DNA from: Kalymmatonema hyalinum WJT4-NPBG1
GTDB lineage: Bacteria > Cyanobacteriota > Cyanobacteriia > Cyanobacteriales > Nostocaceae
DNA: 64,000 nucleotides
Direction of reading: 5' to 3'
Assembly (NCBI GenBank): GCA_019359075.1
Contig: JAHHIB010000003.1
Span: 1-64,000, forward strand
Numbering within the stretch: the first letter of the stretch is position 1; each line of letters starts with the position of its first letter. The notes under the pieces were generated by a model. It made no database searches and had not been told where the DNA came from. It was given only the letters and a program-made list of their open reading frames with translations. Made by a program: the position numbers and the translations under genes. Positions 1 through 8,605 of this stretch are shown piece by piece.

Positions 1-205
1 AAATACTTAACACAGCCAATTACTGTTATTAATTTCAGCAATGCCCTCTGGGTACGCCACTTTGACATAGTACGTAAATACTATAAAATTGCGATCGCGC
101 TGTGCCAGTTGCGTAAGTCCTGAAATATTCCAATGCCTGCAAAATCTTGTCGGGTTTTCTACACTAACGACAAGTTGCTAAATGTTCATCAAACATTGTA
201 CATTT
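1..205. other. Intergenic, window start
   Basis: No coding region or RNA gene is recognisable. The stretch is AT-rich and contains one HIP1-like GCGATCGC sequence near position 92. It leads into the palindrome just upstream of the MarR gene. Confidence 0.5.
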
Positions 206-223
206 TATTTAGCTGGCTAAATA
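206..223. promoter_or_regulatory. Candidate MarR operator (perfect palindrome)
   Basis: TATTTAGC-TG-GCTAAATA is a perfect inverted repeat with 8-nt arms, ending 10 nt before the ATG of the MarR gene. MarR dimers typically bind palindromes of this size next to their own promoters. The core TTAGCTGGCTAA recurs as its reverse complement just after the gene at 685-696, which supports a specific site. Binding and autoregulation are inferred. Confidence 0.6.
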
Positions 224-233
224 TAACTCATGT

Positions 234-662
234 ATGTCTGACAAACCCATACAAGAAACCATCTGCTGTTTGATGGTGCAAGTGTGTAAAGCACACCGCA
301 ATCAAGCTGCTGCGGTTTTAGCGGAACTAGGATTGCATACTGGGCAAGAAATTTTGCTCATGCATCTGTGGGAACACGATGGGTTAATTCAATCTGAACT
401 GGCTTCTCTGATGCAAGTCGAAGCCCCAACTTTAACAAAAATGATACACAGGATGGAAAAAGCTGGGTTTTTGGAGCGACGTAAAGATGAAGAAGATGCG
501 CGAATTTGCCGGATTTACTTGACACAGGCGGGGCGATCGCTCCAAAAACCAGTCACCTGTGCTTGGAATCTTTTAGAAAAACGCGTATTAGCTAACCTGA
601 CACAGGAAGAGCAATTTGTGTTTCGTCGGTTGCTTTTGCAGGTTCGCAATAACCTAACTTGA
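234..662 (+). CDS. MarR family transcriptional regulator
   Basis: This 142-residue protein has the normal length of MarR winged-helix repressors. Residues about 30-100 form the wHTH: a recognition region around QSELASLMQVEAPTLTKMI is followed by a basic wing, GFLERRKDEEDARICRIYLT, the typical MarR wing pattern with Asp and Arg. The ATG at 234 follows a perfect palindrome by 10 nt, with no clear Shine-Dalgarno sequence. A matching inverted site follows the stop codon, before the Crp-like gene on the same strand, so the protein may control both itself and that gene. No ligand can be deduced. Confidence 0.9.
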   Translation: MSDKPIQETICCLMVQVCKAHRNQAAAVLAELGLHTGQEILLMHLWEHDGLIQSELASLMQVEAPTLTKMIHRMEKAGFLERRKDEEDARICRIYLTQAGRSLQKPVTCAWNLLEKRVLANLTQEEQFVFRRLLLQVRNNLT

Positions 663-679
663 AGCTTGTTTTTTCACCA

Positions 680-700
680 TTTGTTTAGCCAGCTAACAAA
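680..700. promoter_or_regulatory. Second MarR-operator-like palindrome
   Basis: TTAGCCAGCTAA at 685-696 is the exact reverse complement of the 12-nt core at 209-220. It sits in a longer imperfect palindrome, TTTGTTTAGC-CA-GCTAACAAA. It lies between the marR stop and the Crp-like gene at 766, as expected for an operator controlling the downstream gene. Confidence 0.5.
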
Positions 701-765
701 TTGCGAAAAACGACAATCTACTCTATTCATCCAAAATCTAAAAATCCAAAATCGGAGAAGGCTGT

Positions 766-1380
766 ATGGATTTGTTGACGTTGGATACCTTGCCAGTAGA
801 GTTACGGAATGCAATTGTACACCGTGACTTAGCAGCAGGAGAAAACCTCTTTCAACAAGGAGACTTGGCATTATCTTTTTTTGTTGTAGAAACGGGACGA
901 GTTAGACTTGTCCGCTACACCAGTGGCGACAAAGAGGTGACTTTACAGATTGCTGGTTCTGGGGAGGGTATAGCTGAAATTGCCTTGTTCTCAGAAACTT
1001 ACCCGTGTACCGCAGTTGCAGAAGTGAATTCGCGGGTGATTATCTATCCCAAAGAACCTCTTTTATCAGCAATCCGTAACAATCCAGACTTAGCAGAAGA
1101 TTTCATGGCAATGCTAGTGCGGAAAATCGAGGATTTGAAAATACGCATAGAGTTGCGAGATATTCGAGCAGCGCACGAGCGACTGCTGCGATATCTACGC
1201 TATCAAACACAGTCTGGCGAACAAAGCGTCGTTAACTTTGACCGCCCCCTCAAAGATATTGCTGTTGATTTGGGTCTTACGCCTGAAACCCTCTCCCGGG
1301 CATTGACGAGGCTAGAGCGCGATGGGATGATTACGCGAACACGTATGCAGATCACGCTTGTGAATTCACCTGCAGCTTGA
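766..1380 (+). CDS. Crp/Fnr family transcriptional regulator
   Basis: The 204-residue protein has an N-terminal cyclic-nucleotide-binding beta-roll (residues about 10-120; GENLFQQGDLALSFFVVETG is typical) and a C-terminal Crp-type helix-turn-helix (about 150-200; DIAVDLGLTPETLSRALTRL). The phosphate-binding cassette reads GEGIAEIALFSETYPCTAVA. It lacks the Arg that contacts cAMP phosphate in true Crp, and no N-terminal Cys cluster of the FNR type is present, so the effector is unknown. A GGAGAAGG ribosome-binding site precedes the ATG. It follows marR on the same strand and is separated from it by a MarR-like palindrome. Confidence 0.88.
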   Translation: MDLLTLDTLPVELRNAIVHRDLAAGENLFQQGDLALSFFVVETGRVRLVRYTSGDKEVTLQIAGSGEGIAEIALFSETYPCTAVAEVNSRVIIYPKEPLLSAIRNNPDLAEDFMAMLVRKIEDLKIRIELRDIRAAHERLLRYLRYQTQSGEQSVVNFDRPLKDIAVDLGLTPETLSRALTRLERDGMITRTRMQITLVNSPAA

Positions 1381-1518
1381 TTTAAATCAATGAAATTGTT
1401 CTACCAAATTCATTACCATATCAAATTGGTTTGAATATTGGCTAAAGTCTGGAAATCTAAAAAAATTTAAGCATGACCCAAATAGCGCTTGCTCCTGTTG
1501 TATCTAGCTTACCCAAAG

Positions 1519-2451
1519 ATGAGCAACTGCCACCGATTAAACCAGGAAAAGCCTTTGCTCGTTGATTTCAAACAGCAAGGAGCTTCTCTTGCAATCTTTC
1601 CTAACCCACCTCTGTTAACCAGTTTGCATACAGAATGGAGCGGTATTCATTTTGAGCATCATCATCAGCCTAGTCATGATACCCCAGAGCATTGCCTGAC
1701 AATGCATACTATCAGTATTGCCTTAGACGCCGGTTCCACAGAAAGATGGTTTGACGGACATAAAAAAAGCGAATACCAGACGAAAGGAACCACAGCGATT
1801 ATTCCGGCTGGGACACTCCACCGTTGCTTATGGCAAGAGGAGGTTCAATTCATGTTTGTGGCAATTGACCCGAAGCTTTTGATACAGTTAGGTGTCGAAG
1901 TCGCAGCACCTGAGGACATTGAACTGATTCCTCACTTTGCCACATTGCAGGATCCCCTGATTCTGGGTATATTATTATCGCTTAAAGACGAACTAGAGTC
2001 AAGCAATCAAGGAGATAATTTGTATGTTGAGCAGTTGAAAACGACGCTAGTTCTTCATCTGTTAAAAAAATATTGTGCTAAAAAACCTCAAAAATCAACG
2101 TATGTTGATGGATTATCTAAGTCTCAATTAAGACAATTAATTGGGTATATTCACAGCCATATTGACTCGGAAATAAAATTGACCACGTTAGCAGAAATGG
2201 CGGGAATAAGCCAATACTACTTCTGCCAACTCTTCAAGCAATCATTGGGTATAAGTCCTTACCAATACGTCCTTCAGTTGCGGGTAGAACGAGCAAAGCA
2301 GTTGCTCAAGAGCCAAAAGATGACGATTTGTGATATTGCTTTGGCGTGTGGTTTTGCCAATCAAAGCCACTTTACCAAACACTTTCGCAAGCTGACGGGG
2401 ACGACACCCAAGGCATATTGGAAAAATTTATCAATGGTAAGCGCACAGTAA
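1519..2451 (+). CDS. AraC family transcriptional regulator
   Basis: The C-terminal ~100 residues carry the two helix-turn-helix motifs of AraC/XylS proteins, ending in CGFANQSHFTKHFRKLTGTT followed by PKAY. The N-terminal part is a cupin-like effector domain with a TPEHCLTMHTISIALD segment. The start is uncertain: the frame is open from a TTG at 1489, and ATG 1519 is the first ATG. A separate 30-codon frame from ATG 1473 begins MTQIALAPVVSSLPKDEQLP and ends where this frame becomes protein-like, which may mark a 5' frameshift. A paralogue lies at 19299-20222. It is probably a local activator of the adjacent oxidoreductase gene, which is inferred. Confidence 0.85.
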   Translation: MSNCHRLNQEKPLLVDFKQQGASLAIFPNPPLLTSLHTEWSGIHFEHHHQPSHDTPEHCLTMHTISIALDAGSTERWFDGHKKSEYQTKGTTAIIPAGTLHRCLWQEEVQFMFVAIDPKLLIQLGVEVAAPEDIELIPHFATLQDPLILGILLSLKDELESSNQGDNLYVEQLKTTLVLHLLKKYCAKKPQKSTYVDGLSKSQLRQLIGYIHSHIDSEIKLTTLAEMAGISQYYFCQLFKQSLGISPYQYVLQLRVERAKQLLKSQKMTICDIALACGFANQSHFTKHFRKLTGTTPKAYWKNLSMVSAQ

Positions 2452-2640
2452 GTCTAGCGACTGGCACACACACAGAGTTCAACCCGGAATAAATGCAAAT
2501 AAGCATAAGGTAAAACAAGGAGAAAGTATATGAAAATGAGAAAACTGGGACATCAAGGACTGGTTGTTTCAGAACTGGGGCTCGGTTGTATGGGTATGTC
2601 TGAGTTCTACGGGGATAGCAATGAGCAAGAAGCGATCGCC

Positions 2641-2672
2641 CGCAAGGGCTCGGCTCCCTTTGGAGCATCGCC
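2641..2672. repeat. Small dispersed repeat inserted in AKR gene (frameshifting)
   Basis: The 32-nt segment begins after GCGATCGCC and ends with ATCGCC, so a 6-nt ATCGCC is duplicated at the borders. Its interior (GGGCTCGGCTCCCTTTGGAGC) contains a short hairpin. This resembles the small dispersed repeats described in Nostoc-type genomes. Confidence 0.7.
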
Positions 2673-3314
2673 ACGATTCATCATGCTCTTGACCTCGGTG
2701 TCAACTTGCTTGATACCGCTGATATGTACGGTCCGTTTACTAACGAGCAGTTAGTTGGTCGAGCCATCCAAGACCGTCGAGATCAGGTAGTGCTAGCAAC
2801 CAAGTTCGGCAATGTCCGCACAGCGGATGGCGGATGGTTGGGTATTAGTGGCAGACCAGAATATGTGCAGCAGGCTTGCGATGCTTCACTCCAGCGTTTA
2901 GGCGTAGACACCATTGACCTTTATTATCAGCATCGGGTTGACCCGAATGTGCCAATTGAAGAAACGATTGGAGCAATGGCAGAGCTTGTACAGCAAGGCA
3001 AGGTGCGCTACCTCGGCATTTCCGAAGCAGCTCCTGCGACAATTCGTCGGGCAGTTGCAGTTCATCCGATCACGGCGTTGCAGACAGAGTATTCGCTTTG
3101 GAGCCGCGAACCAGAGGATGAAATTCTATCCACCTTGCGGGAGTTGGGCATTGGCTTTGTCGCCTACAGTCCTCTGGGACGAGGATTTCTCTCAGGAGCA
3201 ATAAAGAGTCCAGATGACTTGGCACCAGACGATTATCGCAGACTTTCGCCCCGCTTCCAAGGGGAAAACTTTGACAAGAACCTGGAATTGGTAGAGCAAG
3301 TGAAAGCGATTGCC

Positions 3315-3344
3315 CAAGGGGCAGTGCGCAAGAGCGCAATCGCC
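3315..3344. repeat. Small dispersed repeat inserted in AKR gene (in frame)
   Basis: The 30-nt segment lies after GCGATTGCC and ends in CAATCGCC, again repeating the border. It adds ten residues between VKAIA and [14 protein letters not shown], which are contiguous in related aldo/keto reductases. Its reverse complement shares GCGATTGCGC and GCGCACTGCCCC with the intergenic element at 3755-3790. Confidence 0.65.
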
Positions 3345-3754
3345 GCTGAAAAAGGCGTGACACCAAGTCAACTTGCATTGGCATGGATTTTAGCTCAAGG
3401 CGACGACATTGTTCCTATCCCTGGCACAAAACGCCGCGCTTATTTGGAAGAAAATGTAGCAGCAACCGAAATCACGCTCAGCCCAGACGATTTGCGTCTT
3501 CTTGATGAGGTAGCACCTAAAGGAATTGCAGCGGGTGAGCGCTATTCGGCTGAACATATGAGCGCAGTCAATCAATGAAGCTAGTTAACGTTCTATCACT
3601 TTACTGAGAAAATAATCTAGAATCCTTACAACGCAAGAGTTTTACCAAAAACCTTGATTTCAGCCGTTTGGTTAGAAAATAAACGCTCAAACCCTTGCCC
3701 CATATAAAGTTTAAAATCCCTAGGTATAGGGGGGAGTTTCTGTTAGGGGGTTGG

Positions 3755-3790
3755 GAGCGATCGCGCAAAGCGCACTGCCCCGAATCGCTC
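3755..3790. repeat. Intergenic small palindromic repeat
   Basis: GAGCGAT at 3755-3761 pairs with ATCGCTC at 3784-3790, and the interior contains GCGCAAAGCGC. It belongs to the same family as the insertions in the preceding gene and the hairpin at 48882-48923. Confidence 0.6.
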
Positions 3791-3814
3791 ACGCTCTCCA
3801 CGAGTCATCAACAT

Positions 3815-3836
3815 TTTTGGAAAATTTTCCCAAAAT
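3815..3836. repeat. 22-nt direct repeat, copy 1 (upstream of haemagglutinin gene)
   Basis: TTTTGG, then A, then AAATTTTCCCAAAAT forms a near-palindromic block. It recurs with one mismatch at 6810-6831, directly after the stop codon of the large gene, so the two copies bracket that gene. Confidence 0.5.
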
Positions 3837-3844
3837 CCAAAACG

Positions 3845-3880
3845 AAAGCAGCTGTGCGCTCCGGCATCAGCTGCTTTTTA
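3845..3880 (+). terminator. Rho-independent terminator-like hairpin
   Basis: AAGCAGCTG (3846-3854) pairs with CAGCTGCTT (3868-3876) around a 13-nt loop and is followed by a short T run. It could end transcription from the aldo/keto reductase region. It lies 130 nt before the next gene. Confidence 0.6.
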
Positions 3881-4010
3881 AACGAATATGTATTCTTGTA
3901 ATAAAAAGCACATAAAATTAAGTGATATTGCGACATGATCCAGGATTTGGCTAAGCGTGGTTTACTGAGTTTACTGAAAAATGGTGTGACTATTTGTATG
4001 GAGGGATGAA

Positions 4011-6809
4011 ATGTTTGTCACGAGTACTCGTTGGGCTTGGTTCATCGCAATTGCGACAACTTTCTGTGCTAATTGCGCCTTGGCTCAAATTACCCCAGAT
4101 AGCACTCTACCCAATAATTCCATCCGCAACATAAATGGCAACACCTTTAATATCACTGGTGGAACTCAAGTAGGCAGTAATCTGTTCCACAGTTTCAAGG
4201 ATTTCTCTGTTCCCCGTGGTAGCGAAGCTTTCTTTAACAATGCTGTTGACATTGGGAACATCATCACTCGCGTCACAGGTGGGTCTATATCCAATATTGA
4301 TGGGTTGATTCGCACCCTAGGTACAGCCAACCTGTTTCTGATTAATCCGTCGGGAATTGTTTTTGGACCGAATGCCAGTTTGAATGTCGGCGGCTCATTT
4401 GTTGCATCAACTGCCAATGCCATTCAGTTTGGGAATCAAGGTTTTTTCAGCGCAACCAATCCAGAAGCCCCCTCACCCTTGCTGACAATTCAGCCTTCTG
4501 CTCTAGTCTCCAACCAAATTGCAGCATCTATCCAAAATAACGAAGTAGTACCAGCGCCAGCTTCCTTAGCTTCTTCGCCACGGGAAAATGCATTTGGTCT
4601 ACGTGTTCCAGATGGTCAGAGTTTGCTGTTGGTAGGCGGCAACATTGCCATGAATGGTGGGGGGCTGAATGCTCTTGACGGTCGAGTTGAATTGGCAGGA
4701 TTGGCAGCTCCCGCAATAGTAGGGCTTTCGTTTAATGACAAGAATATCTCCTTGAGTGTGCCGCAGGATGTAGCAAGAGCGGATGTATCCTTAACAGGTG
4801 GAGCTAAGGTTGATGTGACTGGTGGTGGTCAGGGTAGTGTAGCAATCACCGCTCGCAATCTAGATATTCTGGAAGGAAGTAGGATTTCTGCTGGCATTCT
4901 TGGGAAAGAACCCGCAGTAGGCTCACCGAGAGGAAATATTTCGCTCAATGCTACAGGAGTAGTGACAATCAATCATCCCAGCCGAGTTACCAATAATGTG
5001 GGACCAGACCGATTTGAAGGAACTATTAAGGGTGATGCAGGTGACATCAATATCACAGCTGGTGATATTTATATAAATAATCGCGCTACTACTCCAACAG
5101 ATAATTTTGAGGCAGCAGTAGAAGCACGCAGCGGTGGAGAGGGACGTGCGGGAAACGTATCACTGTTTGCCACAAATTCCATCACTTTAATTGGGCAGGA
5201 TGAAACTGGATATGAGCAGGTTATCTCTACATACTACCGCGCCTCGACGGTGCCCGGCGGCGGAGATATCAAACTCACAGCCAATGATATCTCTTTAAAA
5301 AATGTTTATATGAACACTGCTACAGGTAATGGTGCAGGAAACATATCAATATCAGGTAAAAAATCGGTATCTATAGCTGAAAACAGCTCACTCGTTGCTG
5401 GAAGTGATAATGGCAATTCTGGAAATATCACAGTCGAATCCGACGGTCCTATTTCTATTGATCGTAGTCTGCTAGGCAACAACGTTGGCGAGGGCAATAA
5501 TCCTCAAGGCATTCCTCGCAATGCTGGTGATATCAACATTAAGGGGCAGTCTATTTCTATAACTGGCGGATCACTCATAGAATCTAGCTCGGAAGAACAA
5601 GGTGTGAATTCTGGCAATATTAGCCTTTTCGCTACAGATAAAGTCGAAATATCAGGTTATGACCAGTTCCATTCTGTATGTTGCAGGGATCGCACACTTG
5701 ACTTTGCATATACTACTTTAGGGACAACAAGTTTATCTGGCTCTCTTGGTCAGGCTGGGGAAATCAGTGTTAACACTCCTACTTTGCGTGTATTTGATGG
5801 GGCAATTTTAAGGGCAGACAGTCAGAGTGCCTTTAACGGGGGTAATATTAACGTTAATGCCAATGTTGTCGAGCTAACGAGTGGCGGGCAACTTCTTACC
5901 AGTGCCTCAAGTCTTGGCAATGCAGGTAACGTCAACCTCAACGTTACTGAGCGTATTCTCATTGATGGTAGTAACCCCAGCTTTGACGAAGTTAAAGAAA
6001 CAGCTAGAATATTCAATCTTAATCCTGAGAATGTTGATAATCAATTTGTACTTGGTCCTGATAGTCCTGCTAGTGGGATATTTGCTAGTACAACATCCAC
6101 TCAGGGAGGCAACATTAAAATAGAAGCACCAAGGTTGTTGCTACTGCGTCGCGGCGGTCAAATATCAGCAAAAGCTGACAATAATGGTGATGGTGGCAAT
6201 ATCACCATCAATGCTCCAAATGGCTTTATCGTTGGCATAGCTTCCGAAAATAGCGACATCCTTGCAAATGCCAATCAGGGTTCTGGGGGTCAGATTAGAA
6301 TCAATGCCACTAACATCTATGGACTAGAGAACCGTACTCAGCTCTCTCCAGATCCAAAAATTAGTGAAATCAACGCCAGTTCACAATTTGGGCAAAGTGG
6401 CAATGTCGAAATCATCACCCCCGATGTTAACCAAAGACTAGAATTAGTGGAACTCCCCACAGTGTTAGCAGATACATCAAAGCTGTTAGCAAATAGTAGC
6501 TGTGCTGCTGTTGCTAGCACAGATGCTGATACACAAAAAAGCAAATTTACTATCACTGGACGCGGTGGTTTGCCTCCCAGCCCCTATGAACCTCTCACCA
6601 CTGATGTCATATGGTCAGATACCCGCGTGCCTACTATCACATCACCGCAACAGCGCTCAGAAAAACCTGCGGGCTTACCACAGTCTAAAACGGATGTTGT
6701 GAAAATTGTCCCTGCTACAGGGTGGGTATTCGACGGCAAGGGGAATGTTACCCTCATCTCCCATGCATCCAATGCAAACTTGGGATCTACTCCTGCTTGT
6801 CAAAAATGA
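4011..6809 (+). CDS. Filamentous haemagglutinin N-terminal domain secreted protein
   Basis: This is a 932-residue exoprotein. A signal peptide (residues 1-25, cleavage near CALA-QITPD) is followed by a TPS/haemagglutinin-activity domain (about 26-165) with the typical NLFLINPSGIVFGPNASLNV motif. A long beta-helical region then contains many GGNI, SGNI and NITA-type turns. The C-terminal segment, with two Cys (SSCAAV and TPACQK) and GRGGLPPSPYEPLTTD, is typical of cyanobacterial members. Such proteins are normally exported by a two-partner-secretion TpsB barrel, but none is encoded nearby. A likely role is a surface or released adhesin-like protein; specificity is unknown. Confidence 0.9.
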   Translation: MFVTSTRWAWFIAIATTFCANCALAQITPDSTLPNNSIRNINGNTFNITGGTQVGSNLFHSFKDFSVPRGSEAFFNNAVDIGNIITRVTGGSISNIDGLIRTLGTANLFLINPSGIVFGPNASLNVGGSFVASTANAIQFGNQGFFSATNPEAPSPLLTIQPSALVSNQIAASIQNNEVVPAPASLASSPRENAFGLRVPDGQSLLLVGGNIAMNGGGLNALDGRVELAGLAAPAIVGLSFNDKNISLSVPQDVARADVSLTGGAKVDVTGGGQGSVAITARNLDILEGSRISAGILGKEPAVGSPRGNISLNATGVVTINHPSRVTNNVGPDRFEGTIKGDAGDINITAGDIYINNRATTPTDNFEAAVEARSGGEGRAGNVSLFATNSITLIGQDETGYEQVISTYYRASTVPGGGDIKLTANDISLKNVYMNTATGNGAGNISISGKKSVSIAENSSLVAGSDNGNSGNITVESDGPISIDRSLLGNNVGEGNNPQGIPRNAGDINIKGQSISITGGSLIESSSEEQGVNSGNISLFATDKVEISGYDQFHSVCCRDRTLDFAYTTLGTTSLSGSLGQAGEISVNTPTLRVFDGAILRADSQSAFNGGNINVNANVVELTSGGQLLTSASSLGNAGNVNLNVTERILIDGSNPSFDEVKETARIFNLNPENVDNQFVLGPDSPASGIFASTTSTQGGNIKIEAPRLLLLRRGGQISAKADNNGDGGNITINAPNGFIVGIASENSDILANANQGSGGQIRINATNIYGLENRTQLSPDPKISEINASSQFGQSGNVEIITPDVNQRLELVELPTVLADTSKLLANSSCAAVASTDADTQKSKFTITGRGGLPPSPYEPLTTDVIWSDTRVPTITSPQQRSEKPAGLPQSKTDVVKIVPATGWVFDGKGNVTLISHASNANLGSTPACQK

Positions 6810-6831
6810 TTTTGGCAAATTTTCCCAAAAT
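6810..6831. repeat. 22-nt direct repeat, copy 2 (after haemagglutinin gene)
   Basis: It differs by one base from the block at 3815-3836 and starts at the base after the TGA stop. It can fold on itself, but no T run follows, so it is not an obvious terminator. Confidence 0.5.
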
Positions 6832-6963
6832 GTCAAAGGGAAAGCATTTGACGCTGGAGCTCTTGATCTGGTGTTTTTTATAGATCGTCCAAAGTGAAAC
6901 TCATTGCTGGATTTTGAGGCTCAGCGAGCGTGAAATCCTCTTCAGCAAGAAGAAAACAAAGCA

Positions 6964-7662
6964 TCAAAGCGCTGCTTCTGAACGAGTTGAAAGCACATTA
7001 TGAAGCAGTGCAACCATTTCGGCACGAGAGGAAACCTGAAGCTTGCGAAACATTCGTTTTAAGGCTTGCTTAACAGAATTTTCTTGAATCCACAAAGCTG
7101 TACCGATTTCAGCATTCGTTAGTCCCTGTGCCACCAGTTCAGCAATTTGAATTTCACGCGGTGTTAACCGATGAGTATCCACAGCATTGAATTTTATCAG
7201 TTGCGACTGTCTCGTGGCAAACCACGTTGACAGATGCAGGCAAAAGGCACTTAGATCAGCCAGATTCTGAGCATGAAAAGCAGAACTACCCTGAACGCGG
7301 GTAAAGCCAACTCCTCCAACAAGGCAACCATTGCTGACAATCGGTCCAGCCATCACATGCCCATGATCAGAACGCGGGCAAATCCTCTGCCATGCTCCTG
7401 GAGGCAACAACAATTCTTCGTGAACGGGGGCATGGCGCTCAACTAAGTAGCGCAAGACTGGATTATGTTCTACAGATAAAGCTAATTTCAGAATGCTCGG
7501 AAGATTGGGATCGATAGGGGGAAGTTTCTTAAAGAAAAAAAGCCCCCAACGTTGGGCGACAAAATACTCACCAACTTTAACCATGACGTGCTGTCGTAGT
7601 TCTTCTTCGTCACCAGCAGAGGCGATCGCCCCAAATAAAGACTGCAAAGAATTCGCCATCAT
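6964..7662 (-). CDS. LuxR-type helix-turn-helix transcriptional regulator
   Basis: The C-terminal ~60 residues form a LuxR/GerE HTH (LTPREIQIAELVAQGLTNAE, then IGTALWIQENSVKQALKRMF). The ~160-residue N-terminal part looks like a GAF-type sensor fold without recognisable ligand residues. The frame is open to 7779, which would overlap the divergent DJ-1 gene. I chose the ATG at 7662 (MMANSLQSLFGAI), where family-like sequence begins; ATG 7758 is the main alternative. The divergent arrangement with the DJ-1/PfpI gene at 7757 suggests local control of that gene. This is inferred. Confidence 0.8.
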   Translation of the reverse strand: MMANSLQSLFGAIASAGDEEELRQHVMVKVGEYFVAQRWGLFFFKKLPPIDPNLPSILKLALSVEHNPVLRYLVERHAPVHEELLLPPGAWQRICPRSDHGHVMAGPIVSNGCLVGGVGFTRVQGSSAFHAQNLADLSAFCLHLSTWFATRQSQLIKFNAVDTHRLTPREIQIAELVAQGLTNAEIGTALWIQENSVKQALKRMFRKLQVSSRAEMVALLHNVLSTRSEAAL

Positions 7663-7756
7663 AGTTGCTGCAAACTGTACTCGATCGAGGACTAGGCGTG
7701 GTTGGTGGACATTCCTAGTATAGATTCTGTTGCAATCGTTATTAGGAGACTGACCC

Positions 7757-8482
7757 ATGAAAAATTCACACAAGCTCACGATTGGTTTGGTGATTTATCC
7801 GGGTATGACAACTATTGACTTCGCTGGACCACACCAAGTTTTTAACTTGCTTCCCAATCGACAGCTTCATCGGATTTGGAAAACTTTGGATGCCATAGAA
7901 ACTGAAGAAGGCATGAGAATTTTACCCGATACCACTTTTGAGAATTGTCCGCCTTTAGATGTTCTCTTTGTTGGTGGTGGTTCAGGGCAGGTCACGCTAG
8001 TCGATGATCCGGAAATGATTGAATTTTTCCACAAACAAGGCAGCACTGCAAAGTTTATCACCTCAGTGTGCATGGGTTCTGAATTCCTTGCTAAGGCTGG
8101 ACTGCTGCAAGGGTATCAAGCGGCTTCCCATTGGGCAGGACGTGAGCAGTTAACAGCGCTGGGAGTAGAGGTAGGGACAGAGCGAGTGGTGATTGACCGC
8201 AATCGCATTACTGGCGGTGGTGCTACGGCAGGCATCGATTTTGGACTGGTGATTGCTGGAATACTTTGCGGTGAGGAGACTGCCAAAATCATTGAACTAC
8301 TGCTAGAGTACGATCCTGCCCCTCCGTTTAATGTTGGTTCACCAGACAAAGCTGGAGCCGATCTGGTGTCTAAGGCGATGCCCTTTTGGCTCAATTGGCT
8401 AAAGACTTATAAGCCGGAACTCGTCAAAGCATTTGCTACACAAACAAAGCAAACGGTTGTACCATTAGGCACTCATCAGTAG
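7757..8482 (+). CDS. DJ-1/PfpI family protein (isonitrile hydratase-like)
   Basis: The 241-residue protein has the class I glutamine-amidotransferase-like fold of the DJ-1/PfpI superfamily. The nucleophile-elbow Cys is in FITSVCMGSEFLAKAGLL, followed by SHWAGREQL and the GGGATAGIDFGL segment typical of the InhA-like subgroup. Family members include isonitrile hydratases and regulators, but no HTH is present here, so an enzyme is likely. The exact substrate cannot be read from sequence. AGGAG at 7743-7747 is a good ribosome-binding site for ATG 7757. A LuxR-type regulator is divergently transcribed. Confidence 0.85.
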   Translation: MKNSHKLTIGLVIYPGMTTIDFAGPHQVFNLLPNRQLHRIWKTLDAIETEEGMRILPDTTFENCPPLDVLFVGGGSGQVTLVDDPEMIEFFHKQGSTAKFITSVCMGSEFLAKAGLLQGYQAASHWAGREQLTALGVEVGTERVVIDRNRITGGGATAGIDFGLVIAGILCGEETAKIIELLLEYDPAPPFNVGSPDKAGADLVSKAMPFWLNWLKTYKPELVKAFATQTKQTVVPLGTHQ

Positions 8483-8605
8483 CGTTTCGTTATGGCAGTA
8501 GCATGATGCCCATTGCAAAAATCATCTAACCTGTCTCAAACCCTACTTTATCGAGCTTTTCCTCACTAATATCCACAAACTTACTTTGAAAAGAAAGTTG
8601 TAATT

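Larger units (their letters stand above)
2530..3578 (+). pseudogene. Aldo/keto reductase disrupted by small-repeat insertion
   Basis: An NADPH-dependent aldo/keto reductase of the YajO/Gcy-like group is split between two frames. The first part ([20 protein letters not shown]...) runs in frame to position 2640. A 32-nt segment (2641-2672) then shifts the frame, and the rest, with the catalytic DTADMYG motif, follows in the new frame to 3578. Removing exactly 32 nt rejoins [22 protein letters not shown], matching family spacing. A second 30-nt insertion of similar character at 3315-3344 stays in frame and adds [11 protein letters not shown] downstream in-frame ATG at 2706 could yield a truncated protein without the N-terminal strand, probably inactive. 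An AraC regulator sits just upstream. Confidence 0.85.
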
